NCBI GenBank assembly: GCA_030704615.1
Contig: CM060734.1
Span: 62,882,042 to 62,946,041, forward strand
Length of the DNA stretch: 64,000 nucleotides
Source of the DNA: Takakia lepidozioides
Taxonomy: Eukaryota > Streptophyta > Takakiopsida > Takakiales > Takakiaceae
Direction: 5' to 3'
Shown here: piece after piece, positions 25,125 through 37,268 of the stretch
Position numbering within the stretch: the first letter of the stretch is position 1
Layout of the letters: the number at the start of each line of letters is the position of its first letter
Made by a program: the position numbers and the translations under genes
The notes under the pieces: generated by a model
The model's database searches: none
What the model saw: the letters and a program-made list of their open reading frames with translations, nothing else
Told to the model about the DNA's origin: nothing

Positions 25125-28100
25125 ATGTCAAAGATTGGGAAACTGACGGCCCACCTCCGATCCAGTTTCACTCGAATTGGGGTGACAGCGAGACCCGTGT
25201 CTATGGCGGGCCATCGTCTTGCTTGCTACGCATGCAGCTCGCCATCTTTCTCTTCTACATCTGCCCCTGCCTCCTCCCCACTCTTCCACATATCTGAGAA
25301 CTGTCGTCTTTCTCATTTGGTGCGTGCACGGGCTTTGCTGCTATGGCTGTCAAGTCAAGGCCCAGCGTACCCTCTGTGCTGTACAAGTGCTGGGTATGAT
25401 GGCGATGCCGGACGCAAACCTGCAAGGCTGGCACAGAAGCAGAAAACGCTTGAGGACCTGGCTGAGTACGTCAATGTTGATGAACCTGTTCCCCAAGTCA
25501 CTTTAGGTGTGAGCTTACCACCACTTCTGGATATTGCACTTTTGTTTGAAGATGTTCACTTTACCTGGACGGGTGGGTGCAGAGCACGTGAACGTGAGTT
25601 TCGCAAGGAGTGGGGGTCCCGGAGGTCAGAATGTTAATAAAGGTGATCTCTCTCACTAAGTCACTCATGTGTCCCTTGAGCCCTTTGTTTCTTGAAATAG
25701 TTTCTTCTTATTCTACTTCAAAGGCTGCTACATTTCGTTGGGTGGTTTTCCTATATGCCATAGTAGATGACTGTTCTTTTGTTTATTTCTCGACATTGTG
25801 TATTTTTACTGCTACCCCTCCTTGGCCACCTTATTGAGTCTTTTGTTGTCTTTTGGAAATCAGAGCATTGAATGTTTAATAAAAAATGTACTCATAAGAC
25901 ATTGTTTGCCGTAGCCTTGTGGCCATTGACCCTGCGCCCAGTTTGAGCAGAAACCAAAGGGACAGAACCTACCTCTGTCAGGGGCTGACGTTGGTAGTAA
26001 GACTTACCTTGATACATAGAATTGATCCGGATTTTCCAGATATCCTCTAGAAATCCCTTCACACAAGCATCAATCTGCTGTGTGTGATTTGCCCAAAAAC
26101 TAGGCCTCAGAAGGGCATGGGCTTTTGGCTCAGCCTCGAGACTTTCAAAGTTGGTAAACAGAGGTACAGGCACAATTCCCTTGATAGATATTGAAGAGAG
26201 CGTCTCTTTGGTGAGAGAACCCCGGACAGTGTATCAGAAAATGAATACTGTCTTCAGGTTGCCCACACAACGGGCAATTGCACTCTCCCTTTCCTCTCTG
26301 CTTCTGTTTGCTGTTCAAAGGTAGGCTTCCTGCCCTGAGTTTAAATTTCAGTCTAGTGCCGAGAGTGGGTAGACCCTTGAGGTCATCCAAGATGTCCTCC
26401 CCCATGTCACAGACTGGAAACAAGTTCAGGGAAGTTTTCTGCTAACTTCATTTTCATCAGCCAATTTCATGGCAACAGACATGGCTTTGGACACTACAGC
26501 CTCTAAGTCAGATTTATCCAGCAGTGTCAAGACTTGCGGATCCAGATCCAGGTCCTTGAGAATCTCTTCTACTCTCTTCTGCCAGGACTTAGCCTGTTTG
26601 ACAGGGCAGTCCTGTTTCCAAGATATAGAGTCGACTAACTTAGGATAATGTTTAATATTCAAAGGCTTTGATAGAGCCCATCCCTCAAAGGGTCCACAGA
26701 TCCACAGGGGAAGAGGTTTAAACTCTCATTTACGCAGGCTTTGGTTGGCGTCATCTCTCTCTCTTCAAAGTCTCAATGTAGGGGGTGGGTTGGAGCAGTG
26801 AACACAAAGGTGGACATGCGTTTCAAAGTTATGGAGGCAAACTGGCTGCCAGAGAGAATTAGGTTGAAGCTGCTGCAAACGGTCTGTGCGTGCCAGCTCG
26901 AAGCTGTCCAATGTGCGCCTTATTGTCTTTCTTTTCCTGCACAAAACACATACAGAGATATGGACGGAAGATACCCCTCAACAAGCAGAGAATAAGATCT
27001 TATCCTCTCCCATCTCCATGCCTAGAAAGCAAACTCTACATTGTCGATAACCTGTCTCGTGTCATCATGGGTACAGTGAACTTAATTTTTCAAATGCAGG
27101 CTGAACCTCTTAGATCTGCTGATCTCTTAAGACTATCGAGTGTATGATTTGCAATCTGATATTATGCTTGCAGCTAGATGTGAATGCGAACCGAATCAAC
27201 AGTGAGGGAGAGCTAGTGGTATCATCAACCAGGACCAGGACCCAGAAGTATGTCATCTTTGCTCTTTTAGCTGGTGCAGTTGTGTCAACACTTGTAGCTG
27301 CAGAATATCACAGAACCTTCTGCAGACATACTCTGTTGTGAGTACATTCTGTCAAGCCAGCGTAGGCCATCTCCAGAATAATCACTTCACCTCTATATCC
27401 TTCTAGCTAATGGTTTACTTGTCTCGCATACCACTTAAAGCCCCAAACATTTCCACAGGTCATCCAAAGATTCTCATGTCGCTTGCCAGGCAGAAGTGGA
27501 TAGTGTTAGTTTGTAGAATACTGCACTTCCTTCTCTTTCAACTTTGCTTTCAAACTAGTAGTGAGATGGTGCTTATGAAATTGTTGTTCATTTCTGTGGA
27601 ACAGGGGAAACATAGAAGATGCGTTGTGCAAAATACAAGTAAGCATGCAGCTCTCTGTGTCCCTCAAACCCTCCATTTGTCATGGCCATGTGTAAGTGCT
27701 AGTAGGGGCCATGGTGTTTCCACCATGGTGTATGTCAACATTTTTCCTGTTTGAATTGTAATCTGAAGCTCAATGCAGACACAGTTCAAGTATAATCATC
27801 CGTTTATTGGGCAAGCCTTGGGATTCTTTTCCTCCGCAACCATGTCTAGCTTCTTGTACTCTAAGAAAGGAAATGAGGGACATAGAGAAGTCAATTCCAG
27901 ATTTTCTAGATGATGTGCAATTATTTGGATACAGGAACTGATCACAGCTGCAGCTTACGTACCTCCCCCACCCTCAGACGAGAAAATTAAACGCATCAAC
28001 AAACTGTGAGCTCCCTCATTCCAACCTCCACCATCTCACATTTGTTTCCCAACATTCATGAGTTCAAGAAGGTTCTCCAATTTTAACGAAGGATACAATA

Positions 28101-28521
28101 TAACTCAATATGCCATCACGTTCTTTAGTAACCTTCTCAGTTTCTCAACACCAAACAATTGTGATAAAAGATAAGCCTAGTAGACTTGTCTTCTGGTGTA
28201 TGCTTGCAGAGAGTGACCTGCTGGGACAAGACTTGTCTCCACATGTTCCATGGAAGTTCCCTTCTCTCTGGCAATATTTGACCAGATTAGATGGGTTATT
28301 GGTGCAGGTAACTTCTACATTTTCCTATTTTACTGGCCATGAAGATACTGGACAAGTAATCAATTTGTCTATTAATCGGGCCAATGTACATGGTGGAGTG
28401 CTGACTTAGGGTGGTGTTGGGTGAGGCCAGGGCTAAGATTGAAAATGAGAGACGGTTGCAAGACAAGAAACGGGCAGGATCTAAGAAGTCCGAACGCCGT
28501 AACAAAGGCAGCTGGGATTGA
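25125..28521 (+). CDS. ICT1-like peptidyl-tRNA hydrolase (RF-1 domain), organellar, 7 exons
   Basis: Exons: 25125 (or 25203)-25506, 25583-25642, 26799-26881, 27174-27247, 27605-27638, 27935-28005, 28431-28521. All junctions are GT-AG and every phase closes. Exon 1 gives a Ser/Arg/Ala-rich N-terminus that looks like an organelle transit peptide, then ARLAQKQKTLEDLAEY and VPQVTL. Exon 2 completes HVNVSFARSGGPGGQNVNK with the catalytic GGQ. Exon 3 reads NTKVDMRFKVMEANWLPERI; exon 4 LDVNANRINSEGELVVSSTR-TRTQK; exons 5-6 GNIEDALCKIQ|ELITAAAYVPPPPSDEKIKR. Exon 7 is the basic tail ENERRLQDKKRAGSKKSERR ending in WD. Family members release stalled peptidyl-tRNA from organellar ribosomes (ICT1 is mL62 of the mitoribosome). 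No damage is seen. The start is uncertain among in-frame ATGs at 25083, 25125 and 25203. A LINE fragment lies in intron 2. Confidence 0.92.
25888..26662 (-). mobile_element. LINE-like reverse transcriptase C-terminal fragment in ICT1 intron 2
   Basis: Minus-strand frames read, from 26662: VDSISWKQDCPVKQAKSWQK; then LGTRLKFKLRAGSLPLNSKQ and CPLCGQPEDSIHFLIHCPGF, a C-x2-C...H...C zinc-finger-like block of the kind found after the RT of many LINEs; then PLFTNFESLEAEPKAHAL to 25892. Frameshifts break it into three. The polymerase motifs are missing. It is the best copy of a family also present at 3.9-4.6 kb and 20.1 kb, but is not closely related to the LINEs at 11.7 and 40.8 kb. Confidence 0.7.
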
Positions 28522-31052
28522 GTCCCTCCGAGTTCTATTTAGTGCAGCAAACTAGCCTACTTCCGTTAGGAAGCTCAGTGCTTGTTCTGGGCAATGTCAT
28601 GGAAATAGCCGAATATTGGCAGGATCAATATGTAACACATCAATCATTGCATCGTTGCTTTTCAAGTGTTGGAGCCCTGACTATGGATGGTGATAATAGA
28701 AATGGGTCATTCTTGGTCTGTTGAATAGAGGTGACCAGTCCATGTTCATTTTTGTGTTTGTACTGCCTGCCTCTATAGTAGACGCATTCAAAATATGTAA
28801 TATGCCTTTGCCCCCTCTGTCTGTCTGTCTTGGAGGGCACTATCAATTTTGGCTGCTTATGACAGCACCGGCTTAGTTTTTGGTATGTGATCTGTTATAT
28901 TGGTCTTCCTTCTCTCCTGGGTTATGGTCTTCATTCTCTCCTGGGGTAAGTTGAGATAGGTCATTCAAGTGAATGGTTGAGACTTTGTTGCTCTTTTCCT
29001 GTATGCCTTTCTAGCAGCTACAGCCTGCATAATGGGCCCCTCCTCTTCCCCCTAGCTGGTGTGTCACCATAGAGTTCAATCAAGCAGTACCACACAATTC
29101 CTGGATTGGCAAGTTGGGAAACATGCATTTTGAGGATTGTGTTGGTAATGTTCACCTCTGAACTTAGATTAAGAGGATTAACATTTCCAACTCTTGAAAA
29201 TTTCTCGAAGGATTCTTTTCAAACATTTTCAAAACCGTCCCTGGCCTTACCTTCATCATAAGAGTAAGAGGAAGAGAGAGAGAGGAGGGGGCTGTGATGC
29301 CAAAGATGCCATTCTTATAATGAAGTTAAGTCCCACTACTGGAGTGAGCCCCTCAAGAAGATAGTTAACATTTCTTCTTGTTCCATCCAAACTGGGTGCG
29401 GGCTCTATGACCACAATGCTAGGGGGAGGGGGGAGGGGGGGGGGGGGGGGGGGTGGGGGGTTATGGCTGCGCAATGATGCAAGCAGGAGAGCGCCTGAGC
29501 ACGCTGCCACCCCTGCTTCTAACACTAATCTAATTTTTGCGTGGAGTGCATACGCCATAGACGAGGGTGCAGTCCTCAGCGGAGCTCCGTCCTCCTCGTC
29601 TTGCTACTCTACAGCGTAATTGCAGCAGACTGAACTCAATCGTAACACACAACAGATTGTTTGGAATTCAATACAAAGTGAAGCGTCCACGCTTAAGCTG
29701 TAGACTCTAGAGCTTTGTTGTGATGATAACTAGGTGCAGGCTGAGTCCAGGCTAACTTATGAGCATCTCAAAGTTGTGCAAAAAGTTGGAACACCCAAAA
29801 CCGCAAGGGAAAGTGGGAGTAAGGACCCAAAACAAAATTTCAAATGCAGGGAGTACGGAACAATGTGACACTGGGAATAGCCCTGGAAATCACAGTGAAT
29901 TTTCTTGCCTTTGAAATTCCTGGGGCTAGTTGTACTATCTCCTCTCTTTTCAGTTTTGCATCCCGACGCCTTGACACTTTCTGCGCATAGGCTTCTGCTC
30001 TTCGCTTGAACGCTGTCTGTGTTGTTTCTTGACGTGCTGGTCCCAGGGTGTTCCAACCTTCTGGCATCGAGGGTTTTAATCTTTTTCCCTCACTTTCATT
30101 TAGAAAATGTCTTCATTTCGAAATAGAATTCCTCGGATTCTAATCGTCACAAGTACAAAAACAGCCTGATGAAAAGCCCTCGCTGCCCAATTCCTCTTCC
30201 TTGCGTCTCTGATCGGGAACAGGGATGGCAGCATGCTTCGGTGCTCTCATGAAAGCGGTACTATTCCCCAGACCTTGTCACATGTAGCTGTGATCGGGCG
30301 GGAGGCCTCACTCCATGCAGCAGATTGAAGGGCCAGGTAGCGGAGCTGAATTGGGCATGCACCCTAGCAATGTCAGGCCCAAAAGCCTTGAAACCGATGG
30401 CTGAGACGCCACCCCAGCCGGCAGGTGACTGGAAGAAAGGTATGGACACGTAAGTCTGTTCGTATCATATAACGTCTCTAAACTGTGTGCTTCGAAGCGA
30501 TACTGGATTCCAACAGTGCTTGAGCCATCCCAGCACCCACTACAACCATTCGGTAGAAGACGTCACTTCTTTTACGATGGCTGCAGAGGACTAGGTGAGT
30601 GTATCGACACCCTTGACCTCCGTCCATCAGTTACTTTAGTACATCTCTCCAAAACTTCTCCTTTGCTACATTATGGTTTGCTTGGGGCGCCGGATAGCCC
30701 GAAGTTGCAACAAGTGCAGTATGTTGAGCTCACTAGTCAGTGTGAAGGCTAGTTACCATGCTTCTGACACGCATTTCGGTGTCTCTGTAGCAATGACCTG
30801 GCACGGCTCGCGGAGGTGGGGCAGCGCTCCACCTCCCCGCTGACCTCTCTGCTCGATTCCTCCCCCCGGAAGCGATTGGCGAGGCCGCAGGATGAGTTGC
30901 TGAAACAAAAGAGAGGACCAAAATAAAAAATATATATTTTTCCCGTTAGCTATGACTAATTTTTAGGGATCCGATATTTCTCCCCCTATTTCCCTTCCTA
31001 ATCGCCCTCTTTTTAGCGCTCCTTCTGTTCTGTCCTTTCTGCTATCTTAGCT
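28522..31052. other. Stretch without recognisable genes
   Basis: A minus-strand frame at 30067-29840 is rich in Arg/Lys (AFKRRAEAYAQKVSRRRDAK) but unassigned. A poly-G tract lies at 29422-29460 (listed separately). The 5' side presumably contains the ICT1 3' untranslated region. Confidence 0.4.
29422..29460. repeat. Poly-G tract with quadruplex potential
   Basis: GGGGGAGGGGGGA followed by 19 G and TGGGGGG. It has ample G-runs for a G-quadruplex on the plus strand. Length polymorphism or assembly uncertainty is likely here. Confidence 0.9.
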
Positions 31053-31745
31053 ATGGCCGCGAGTGTGTTTCTACTCGAAGAGATGTTAAGCTCGGATGCC
31101 ACCGCGTTGATCTCAAGCTCCTACACCCCCACTACCGTTGCCTTCTGGCGCTGCTTTTGAGCCTGCTCTTGCTGGATTCTAAGGTGTATTCACTTCCAGT
31201 TCCATTATGAATTTTTTGAGACTCGCTTCTCTGACCACGATGGTGGGCGCACCTCACTCTATCGGCCTCTGCATCAACTGATTACTACGCATCACGCCGT
31301 TACCAACGCCCTTCAAGCCTCTGATGGCTGGCTCGCTCTTCATTATCAGCGACCTTTACAACTTTTGCTACTTCACGACTGGAATACCTGGCAACAACCC
31401 CTACTGTACCAACAGACATGTTTACTCAAGAGAAACAAACAAGGCCCACAAGGTTCCTCCTTATCACCCTCTTTATACACGCTATTGGTTCCACACTATC
31501 ATACTCCTGAGGCTGCACGTCTGCACGGACTCTACCAACCTGGTAGAGCTACAACGGACCCCCCCCCATCACTACTCTCTACTCCCGCCAGTGTACGTCT
31601 GGCTTCCCTGCTTATTACCCGGCTATGGGCTCCTAAATCTCTACTGCCAGAGGCAGTATCTCCTGGAATGGCTGGACCCGCCCACATTACAACACACCAG
31701 TGCCGCCAGAGCCTTCCTCCCTGCCCAACCTCATCGCAGTTTTGA
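31053..31745 (+). pseudogene. Unrecognised reading frame with one internal stop
   Basis: From the ATG at 31053 one frame runs 230 codons to the stop at 31745, broken only by a TGA near 31155. It begins MAASVFLLEEMLSSDATALI, then SSSYTPTTVAFWRCF, later LQASDGWLALHYQRP and KRNKQGPQGSSLSPSLYTLL. The last piece faintly recalls reverse-transcriptase motif QGxxLSPxL, but the other motifs are absent. A similar opening (YAPLTLVEFWRDYRNTF) occurs at about 47280, suggesting a dispersed element. Function unknown. Confidence 0.35.
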
Positions 31746-32211
31746 CATGGTGAAAATCTGCATGCAACACGTCCAGCACCATACTCTCCGGGTCAGACCC
31801 TCTAGCTGGTTCAACAGGTGGATCTTCCCGGCTCCTCCTCAAGACAACCAAAACACACAGGTTATGCCAGTACCACCCATATGCCTAAGTTATTATTTGT
31901 TCCTTGTTCATAACCCTCCCACAAACAGATTTAATTCCCAACCTATACACCCCTTCGCCCACCCACAAACTGCACCATTCCTGTACACACTGAAAATACC
32001 AGCCATCGGTTCACATAAACTAATCCCTCTTCCCACCAGGTGGGTTTTTATGCCCACCCCCTTAAGACCGAGGACCTTCGAGTCTTGGTCAATCCCAGGG
32101 ACTCATACTAGGCGCACTCACATTTCGTTTCCAAATACATGTCCCCCTGCCCCCCCTCATTCATATTCTACTCACCCAATCCACCATATAACCCAATACC
32201 TTTCCTCTTAA

Positions 32212-33635
32212 CCTGGGCACCCCCTCTATCAATAATGACAAGTGCCCAAAATAATCATGTGATATACAAGGGGTACCTTCATCACACTCCCATTCAGCTG
32301 CCGCCACATCCCTTCACATAATCTTCTCACACTCCCAGCCCAAGCTTATTTAGTCACATTCATGGTGCGCCAGCAGCCACACCAGCGTTTTTTTTATTGG
32401 CGAATTTTCACCATTTGACCGCCTAAAAATCCCCTTGGCGAATGAAACAAATGCATGCAAGCCCTGCCCTCTAGTAATTATGAATAGATAGTAAAAATCT
32501 GGAAGATCACGCAGTGTTTATTAATAAATATCGCGGTAATAGGATTTGAGCCCTGAATCACCCGAGTGGCACGCAGGATAATATCTTCAGTTATGGCATG
32601 CACAAGAAGTTGAACTCCAGACCTACAGACCATGAAATTGTTCATCCACAGCATGTCATTCATTACAAATATGAACAAAATGTCCTGGTGGCAATTGTCT
32701 CGATGGAATTGGAAGAGTAAATCGAAGAAAAAAGAAAAGAAAGAAAAGCGGCAATGCGTCAAAAGCGGCTGCACCCTTTGCGTAGTTCTGCCTTGAGAAG
32801 GCAAGGCCAACAAAGGGAAAAAGACGTCCAAATAAGGCAGTTTTTGCCAAAAGTTGGGGGGTCTCAAAAAGGTCCTCGCCCCTAGGAGCACAAATTGTCG
32901 CCATGGTGGCCCCATGCAGGATGATCTGACGGGCCAGATGAGGAGTGGGCTTAGGGCTCTAGGGCCTCCTCAGTTTCCGTGGAGATGCTCGTCCCCTCTC
33001 TTGCCCTACGCGCAGGTAAAGCTTTGAGCTTTGAGTTTGTGGTAATGGGCACATACCACCTCAGAAGTGGTTTTGGGTTCAATCCACAGATTGGTGTCAC
33101 AAAGGTGTCCACCTTCCTAGCGGAAGGCACTAACCCTTTGGGAGGGACACCATAATTTACACTTCCATCAGGAGGCGTCAAATATTTAATATATTTATTT
33201 TTTGGCTTTCAATTATTTCTGTATTTTTTAATTCAATTTAGCATTTTGTACTTCGCCTTCCATTGCTCCTCAACATCCATTTGATTCGCAGAATACCCCA
33301 AGAGTGGAAATACATGTAGCATACCAATTCGAGGAAAATTACCTAGAGTGGGCCACTTGCACTACCATTCAAAATCCTTAAAAAAACACTGAGCCTCACC
33401 TCTCCTCAGAAGCAGCCTCTTTATTCAGATCATTCACATGTATACTTATTAGAATGTTGGGTCACTGGATCTCAGCAGACATAAACGTTTAATGCCCAAC
33501 CCCCTGGCGCTTCCTCCCATGCGGATTACCTACTCCTCAACTTGTGCATGCTAGCACCCATCTCGAGCGGGGGAGGCACAATAAATCTTATTTACGTCAA
33601 CACAACAGCTTGGCCCTTACAAAGAACGAGGGTAT
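32212..33635. other. Stretch without genes, holding a SINE-like block
   Basis: No coding block is recognised. A block at about 33020-33180 has SINE-like promoter features (separate entry). Confidence 0.4.
33020..33180 (+). mobile_element. tRNA-derived SINE-like sequence (candidate)
   Basis: TTGTGGTAATGGGC resembles an internal A box and, about 35 bp on, GGGTTCAATCC is a good B box. The order and spacing match plant tRNA-derived SINEs. The following GGTGTCCACC...GAAGGCACTAACC recurs near 9983. No clear tail or target-site duplication was found. Confidence 0.4.
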
Positions 33636-33639
33636 GTTA

Positions 33640-34420
33640 GGGTCTATAAGTGTAGGATTGTTGGCGATTTGCGAATAGCGTATAGTTGGGAGCTAGCGGG
33701 AAAAACACTCAAGGCCAAAAACTCGGAAATTTTGCTGAGGCAACATAACGACGAGTGTTTGGCAGTGAAGTTCCAGAATGCGGATGTTTTCACATATTTT
33801 GCTATGAATGCACGTGAGGTAGAGGGTTACACTCACTGGTGGAATGGGGGGACATCACGCGAGATCTTCAACCTTGACAGAAAATGGGGAAGTGATTGGG
33901 ACAACAGGGAAATTGTGAGACAAAGAGGAAATGAACAAAAACACGAGGAAGTTGATCGTTTGCTTAATTCCGGAGAGAGCGCAGTAAATTTGCATGGGCA
34001 CTGGTGAGCATCATAGATGTTGTCCATAAGAACCATGTCATGCACAACGACTTCTCCCCCGACAACATCTTGTTGCATTTTCCACATGGCACCGAGGAGG
34101 TTAAGATTGGGGATTGATCACCTCATCGGAGATACGTAAAATCTCATTGTACCAATTTGAAAACAAATACAAGATGGAGCGGGAACTCCCGAAAAGATGG
34201 TGGATGAAACACGACATTGCACCGGGTTTTAGTGCGAGAAACAATCTGCCCACCCAGGACATGACATCGGAGGCCTTTGCCATTGGGAAGATAGCGATAA
34301 AAATGCACTTAAAGAGCCAAATAAACCACTCGCTGAACCTAGAATTGATTTTCGAACATCCGAAGGTCGCATGTACCCATGCATTATTTATGGATCCATG
34401 CCTCTCATGGTAGCGTCGCA
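33640..34420 (+). pseudogene. Protein-kinase-like gene fragment
   Basis: After a frameshift near 33970, one frame reads KFAWALVSIIDVVHKNHVMH, then NDFSPDNILLHFPHGTEEVK and IGDW. This is the catalytic loop of a kinase-like fold (H-N-D-x-S-P-x-N) leading to a DFG-like position. The preceding frame (33669-34007) contributes IAYSWELAGKTLKAKNSEIL and GYTHWWNGGTSREIF, consistent with the N-lobe and hinge. The 3' part (RWWMKHDIAPGFSARN...SEAFAIGKIA) looks like the WWVAPE/activation segment and helix F in another frame. At least two frameshifts. No introns are seen in this piece, which suggests a retrocopy or decayed fragment. Confidence 0.6.
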
Positions 34421-36670
34421 AATCTGTAATGATGTGTAAAACACTTGTTGTCTAACTCCTATGGACCTATTGTAATTTTTATTAACATACAGCGTATTCT
34501 GTTGTACCCTACCGGAAATATTGGAACATTACAACATACAAACTGTGACATAGTACACGGCCTATTGCGTTGAAATGACATCTCTGAAGCTCGAGCATAT
34601 GCAATCTAGTATTTACAACACAACTTTATTTACTCGGGGGACCGGTACTGCTGCTGGAGCGCAACTAATGGTGTAAGTGCTTTATTGATTGGAGCTGTCA
34701 CAACCACTTCAAAAATCTTATTTACGTAACATCTTGAAGGTGTTTGATGCTATGATGTCTCGAACAATGTTACGAGTCACGACTGGCGTTGGCAACGAAT
34801 GGCTTAGCTCAGTTTCAACTTTGAAAATGACATGGAATCTTTTGGGTTGGGAACGGTTTGTTCACAATGCTAAAAAAATTATCGCGATAGACCCATGAGC
34901 GCTCCAACAGAGCTGGGTGCAAAACGTGCAAGCTTTGAATCCATGGTTGGAGGGACGTCGTTGTGTTCGATTGCATGAGAACAAGGGGGAGAAAATGGCA
35001 TTGAAGATCTGAAATACGCCGCTCCGCAAGATCCAATAAGACTAAAATTAGTGATAAGAAAAAATTATCCATTGCACAACACCACAGAATTGATGTCCCC
35101 TCATCTTTTTCTGTAGTGTTGTGTAATGGAGAAAGTTGTTTGGACATTAATGCAAGTCTTACTTGACCTTGGAGGGCAACGTCTTTCGGAACTTCAATGT
35201 CTTTTCCTCCTCCTTGTTCCCGTGCAATTGAAACAGTGACATCTCTCCATCATTCATCGGTCATTCATCCATAACGACCTTGTTTGTATGCATGTTATAC
35301 TAGCCACTATCCGCAATAATAGGTCCTCTAAGCCAAACATGTGTTCGCGGTTATAGGTGAGCAGATCCTGAAGCGTGAGCAGAATTCTGCTCACGGAATT
35401 TTCTGCTCACGGTTTAGCAATCCCCGGGCTGGGCTCACCGGCGAAAGAGAGGGAATGGCAAGGTCCATGAGACTAGTGAAGATTTTATCGCTTGAAGGCG
35501 GATCTTCTTCCGAGCGCATGTTCCTTTGGGCATACTGGATTTCTTCTATCAACAGCATGTACCAACATCATAGACAGCCGAAAGGAATTTTCTATTGCCA
35601 AAATCTCCAAAATCTTCAGGAACCTGCTTCCCAGCCAACCAAGTCAAAGAGGAGGAGGAGCTACCATGCATCTTCAGATCAGACAGGGGATTGTCAGAAG
35701 GAGCTAAATGTTATAGTTGCCTGAGGTAGACTAATGCAGGAAAGAGCAAAAGAAGATAGGAGTATCATAAGTAAGAGTGAGGTGAGGAAGATAATGAAGG
35801 AAGATACTGTGGATTTTGGACAAGATGACATCTATCTCTTTCCCTTCAGTCAGGGATTGGATATCTTTAGGGAAAATCCAGGAGCCAATGAAAGTATGAC
35901 TGGCAGAAGCTAGAATGGCCAGGGAGCCTTCAGAAAAGCCAAACACCACTGGTGTGATATGAATACCAACAGAGTCCGGACCATCTGGCGAGGGATCATC
36001 GGAAATTCCTAGTATTTCAAAAGACTTAAGCCTGCTGCAGAATGCTCCCAAGTTTTCTAGTTCACCAACTCCTAGCCTGTAGATGACCGCCTCTGCTCTG
36101 GAATGAGCAATCTTAGCAACAGGCGAGTTCAGAAATTCCCTTGGGCAGAAAGTGTGATGGGTGATGGGTGTAGATATCACCCTTTGTTAGGGGGCTTGGC
36201 TTTTGGAGAAGAGCCTTCAGGAGATACAACAGCCGCCTTCAACCTCATGTCTCTCAAATTCCTTTGATCTGCTGTCACAGAAGGAGAAGCCAAATTAGGA
36301 ACGGGCTGGCATTTTTGTTCAAGGGATAGTCGACCTTAAAATCATAGATGACAGAGAACACTCAAGTATTCTTCTAGCACAGACACAGTAATAAAAGAGT
36401 TGTCCAATGTCGGGAGCTTGAGAGAAGGTTCGATTTTTGAGAGTTCTGCATCCAAACAACGATCTTCAGGACCTCGGAATCCCAAGTGTGATCGAAGTTA
36501 GCCTCCGAGTCAATACTAATGGGTTCCGAGTTATTGAAATCATTGACATTCATCGAACCCATATATGCTCCGAAAAAGGCTCCAATCTCAGGCAGGGAGC
36601 GGAGGTAGTTGCCAAGAAGAAACGGAAGAGCTTGGACTCTAGGTTTGCAGGAATTTTTGAAATAAAAAAA
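34421..36670. other. Stretch without recognisable genes
   Basis: A ~65-bp block at about 34880-34950 (GCTCCAACAGAGCTGGGTGC...CAAGCTTTGAATCCAT) recurs at about 38132-38200. An imperfect inverted repeat spans about 35068-35130. At 35368-35412 TCTGCTCACGG and its complement form a small inverted repeat. Minus-strand frames at 36180-35731 and 36850-36374 are open for about 150 codons each but unassigned. Confidence 0.4.
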
Positions 36671-36676
36671 TAAAAA

Positions 36677-37268
36677 CAACCGCAATACTGGCAGTCGCTT
36701 TATTTTAAGAAATACAAAAAGATTGAAAGCGACTGCCACTGTGCTATTCAGCTGATAAATGCACAGTGTATTGCCCTGGTGGTTCAAGATTTGAACCCGC
36801 TGCACATGACCGGTTGGTCTGGTGGTGATGTTTCCATCCTGTGTGCTCAATGGCTTATCTGAAAGAGGGTTAATTTTTTCCCCTCCTTAAGGGCCTGAAT
36901 TGTGAGCAGTCGCTCCCAGGTTTCATTTATTTTAAAAAATTAAGAAAATAAAAGCGACTGCAACTTTGGCGGTCGCTTCATATTAAGAAGAGAAAAGCGA
37001 CCGCACTATTGGCGGTCGCTCCAAAATAAATTAATTTTAGGAAACAAAATACAAGCTGAATCGCTGAATTTAAAAAAATCAAAAGTTAAAGCGACCACCA
37101 TGATGGCGGTCGCTTCAATTTTTTGAAAAAAAACATTTAATGCGACCGCAATATTGGCGGTCGCGTTTATTTTACAAAATCAAAGAAGATAAAAACGATC
37201 GCAATATTGGCGGTCGCTTGTGTTTTAGAAAATAAACAAAATAATGACCGCAATATTAGCGGTCGTTT
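36677..37268. repeat. Array of GCGACCGC...GCGGTCGC hairpins
   Basis: Seven full units of about 23-26 bp, each a quasi-palindrome built as GCGACCGCAATATTGGCGGTCGC or a variant (near 36677, 36953, 36995, 37090, 37142, 37196, 37245), plus two half-units (36726, 36906). They are separated by AT-rich spacers of irregular length. The arms are conserved while spacers differ. Another single unit is at 45770-45793, directly after the plus-strand LINE. Confidence 0.85.

Noticed and set aside
29256-29558. Proline-run protein on the minus strand
   Set aside because: The run is the translation of the poly-G tract, with no other coding sign.
31324-32211. 295-codon open frame on the plus strand
   Set aside because: Pro/His/Tyr-rich low-complexity reading of C-rich sequence, overlapping a more protein-like frame (31053-31745). 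No motif.
36760-36850. tRNA gene or SINE on the minus strand with B-box-like GGGTTCAAATC
   Set aside because: No acceptable A box or cloverleaf could be drawn, so a single box is not enough.
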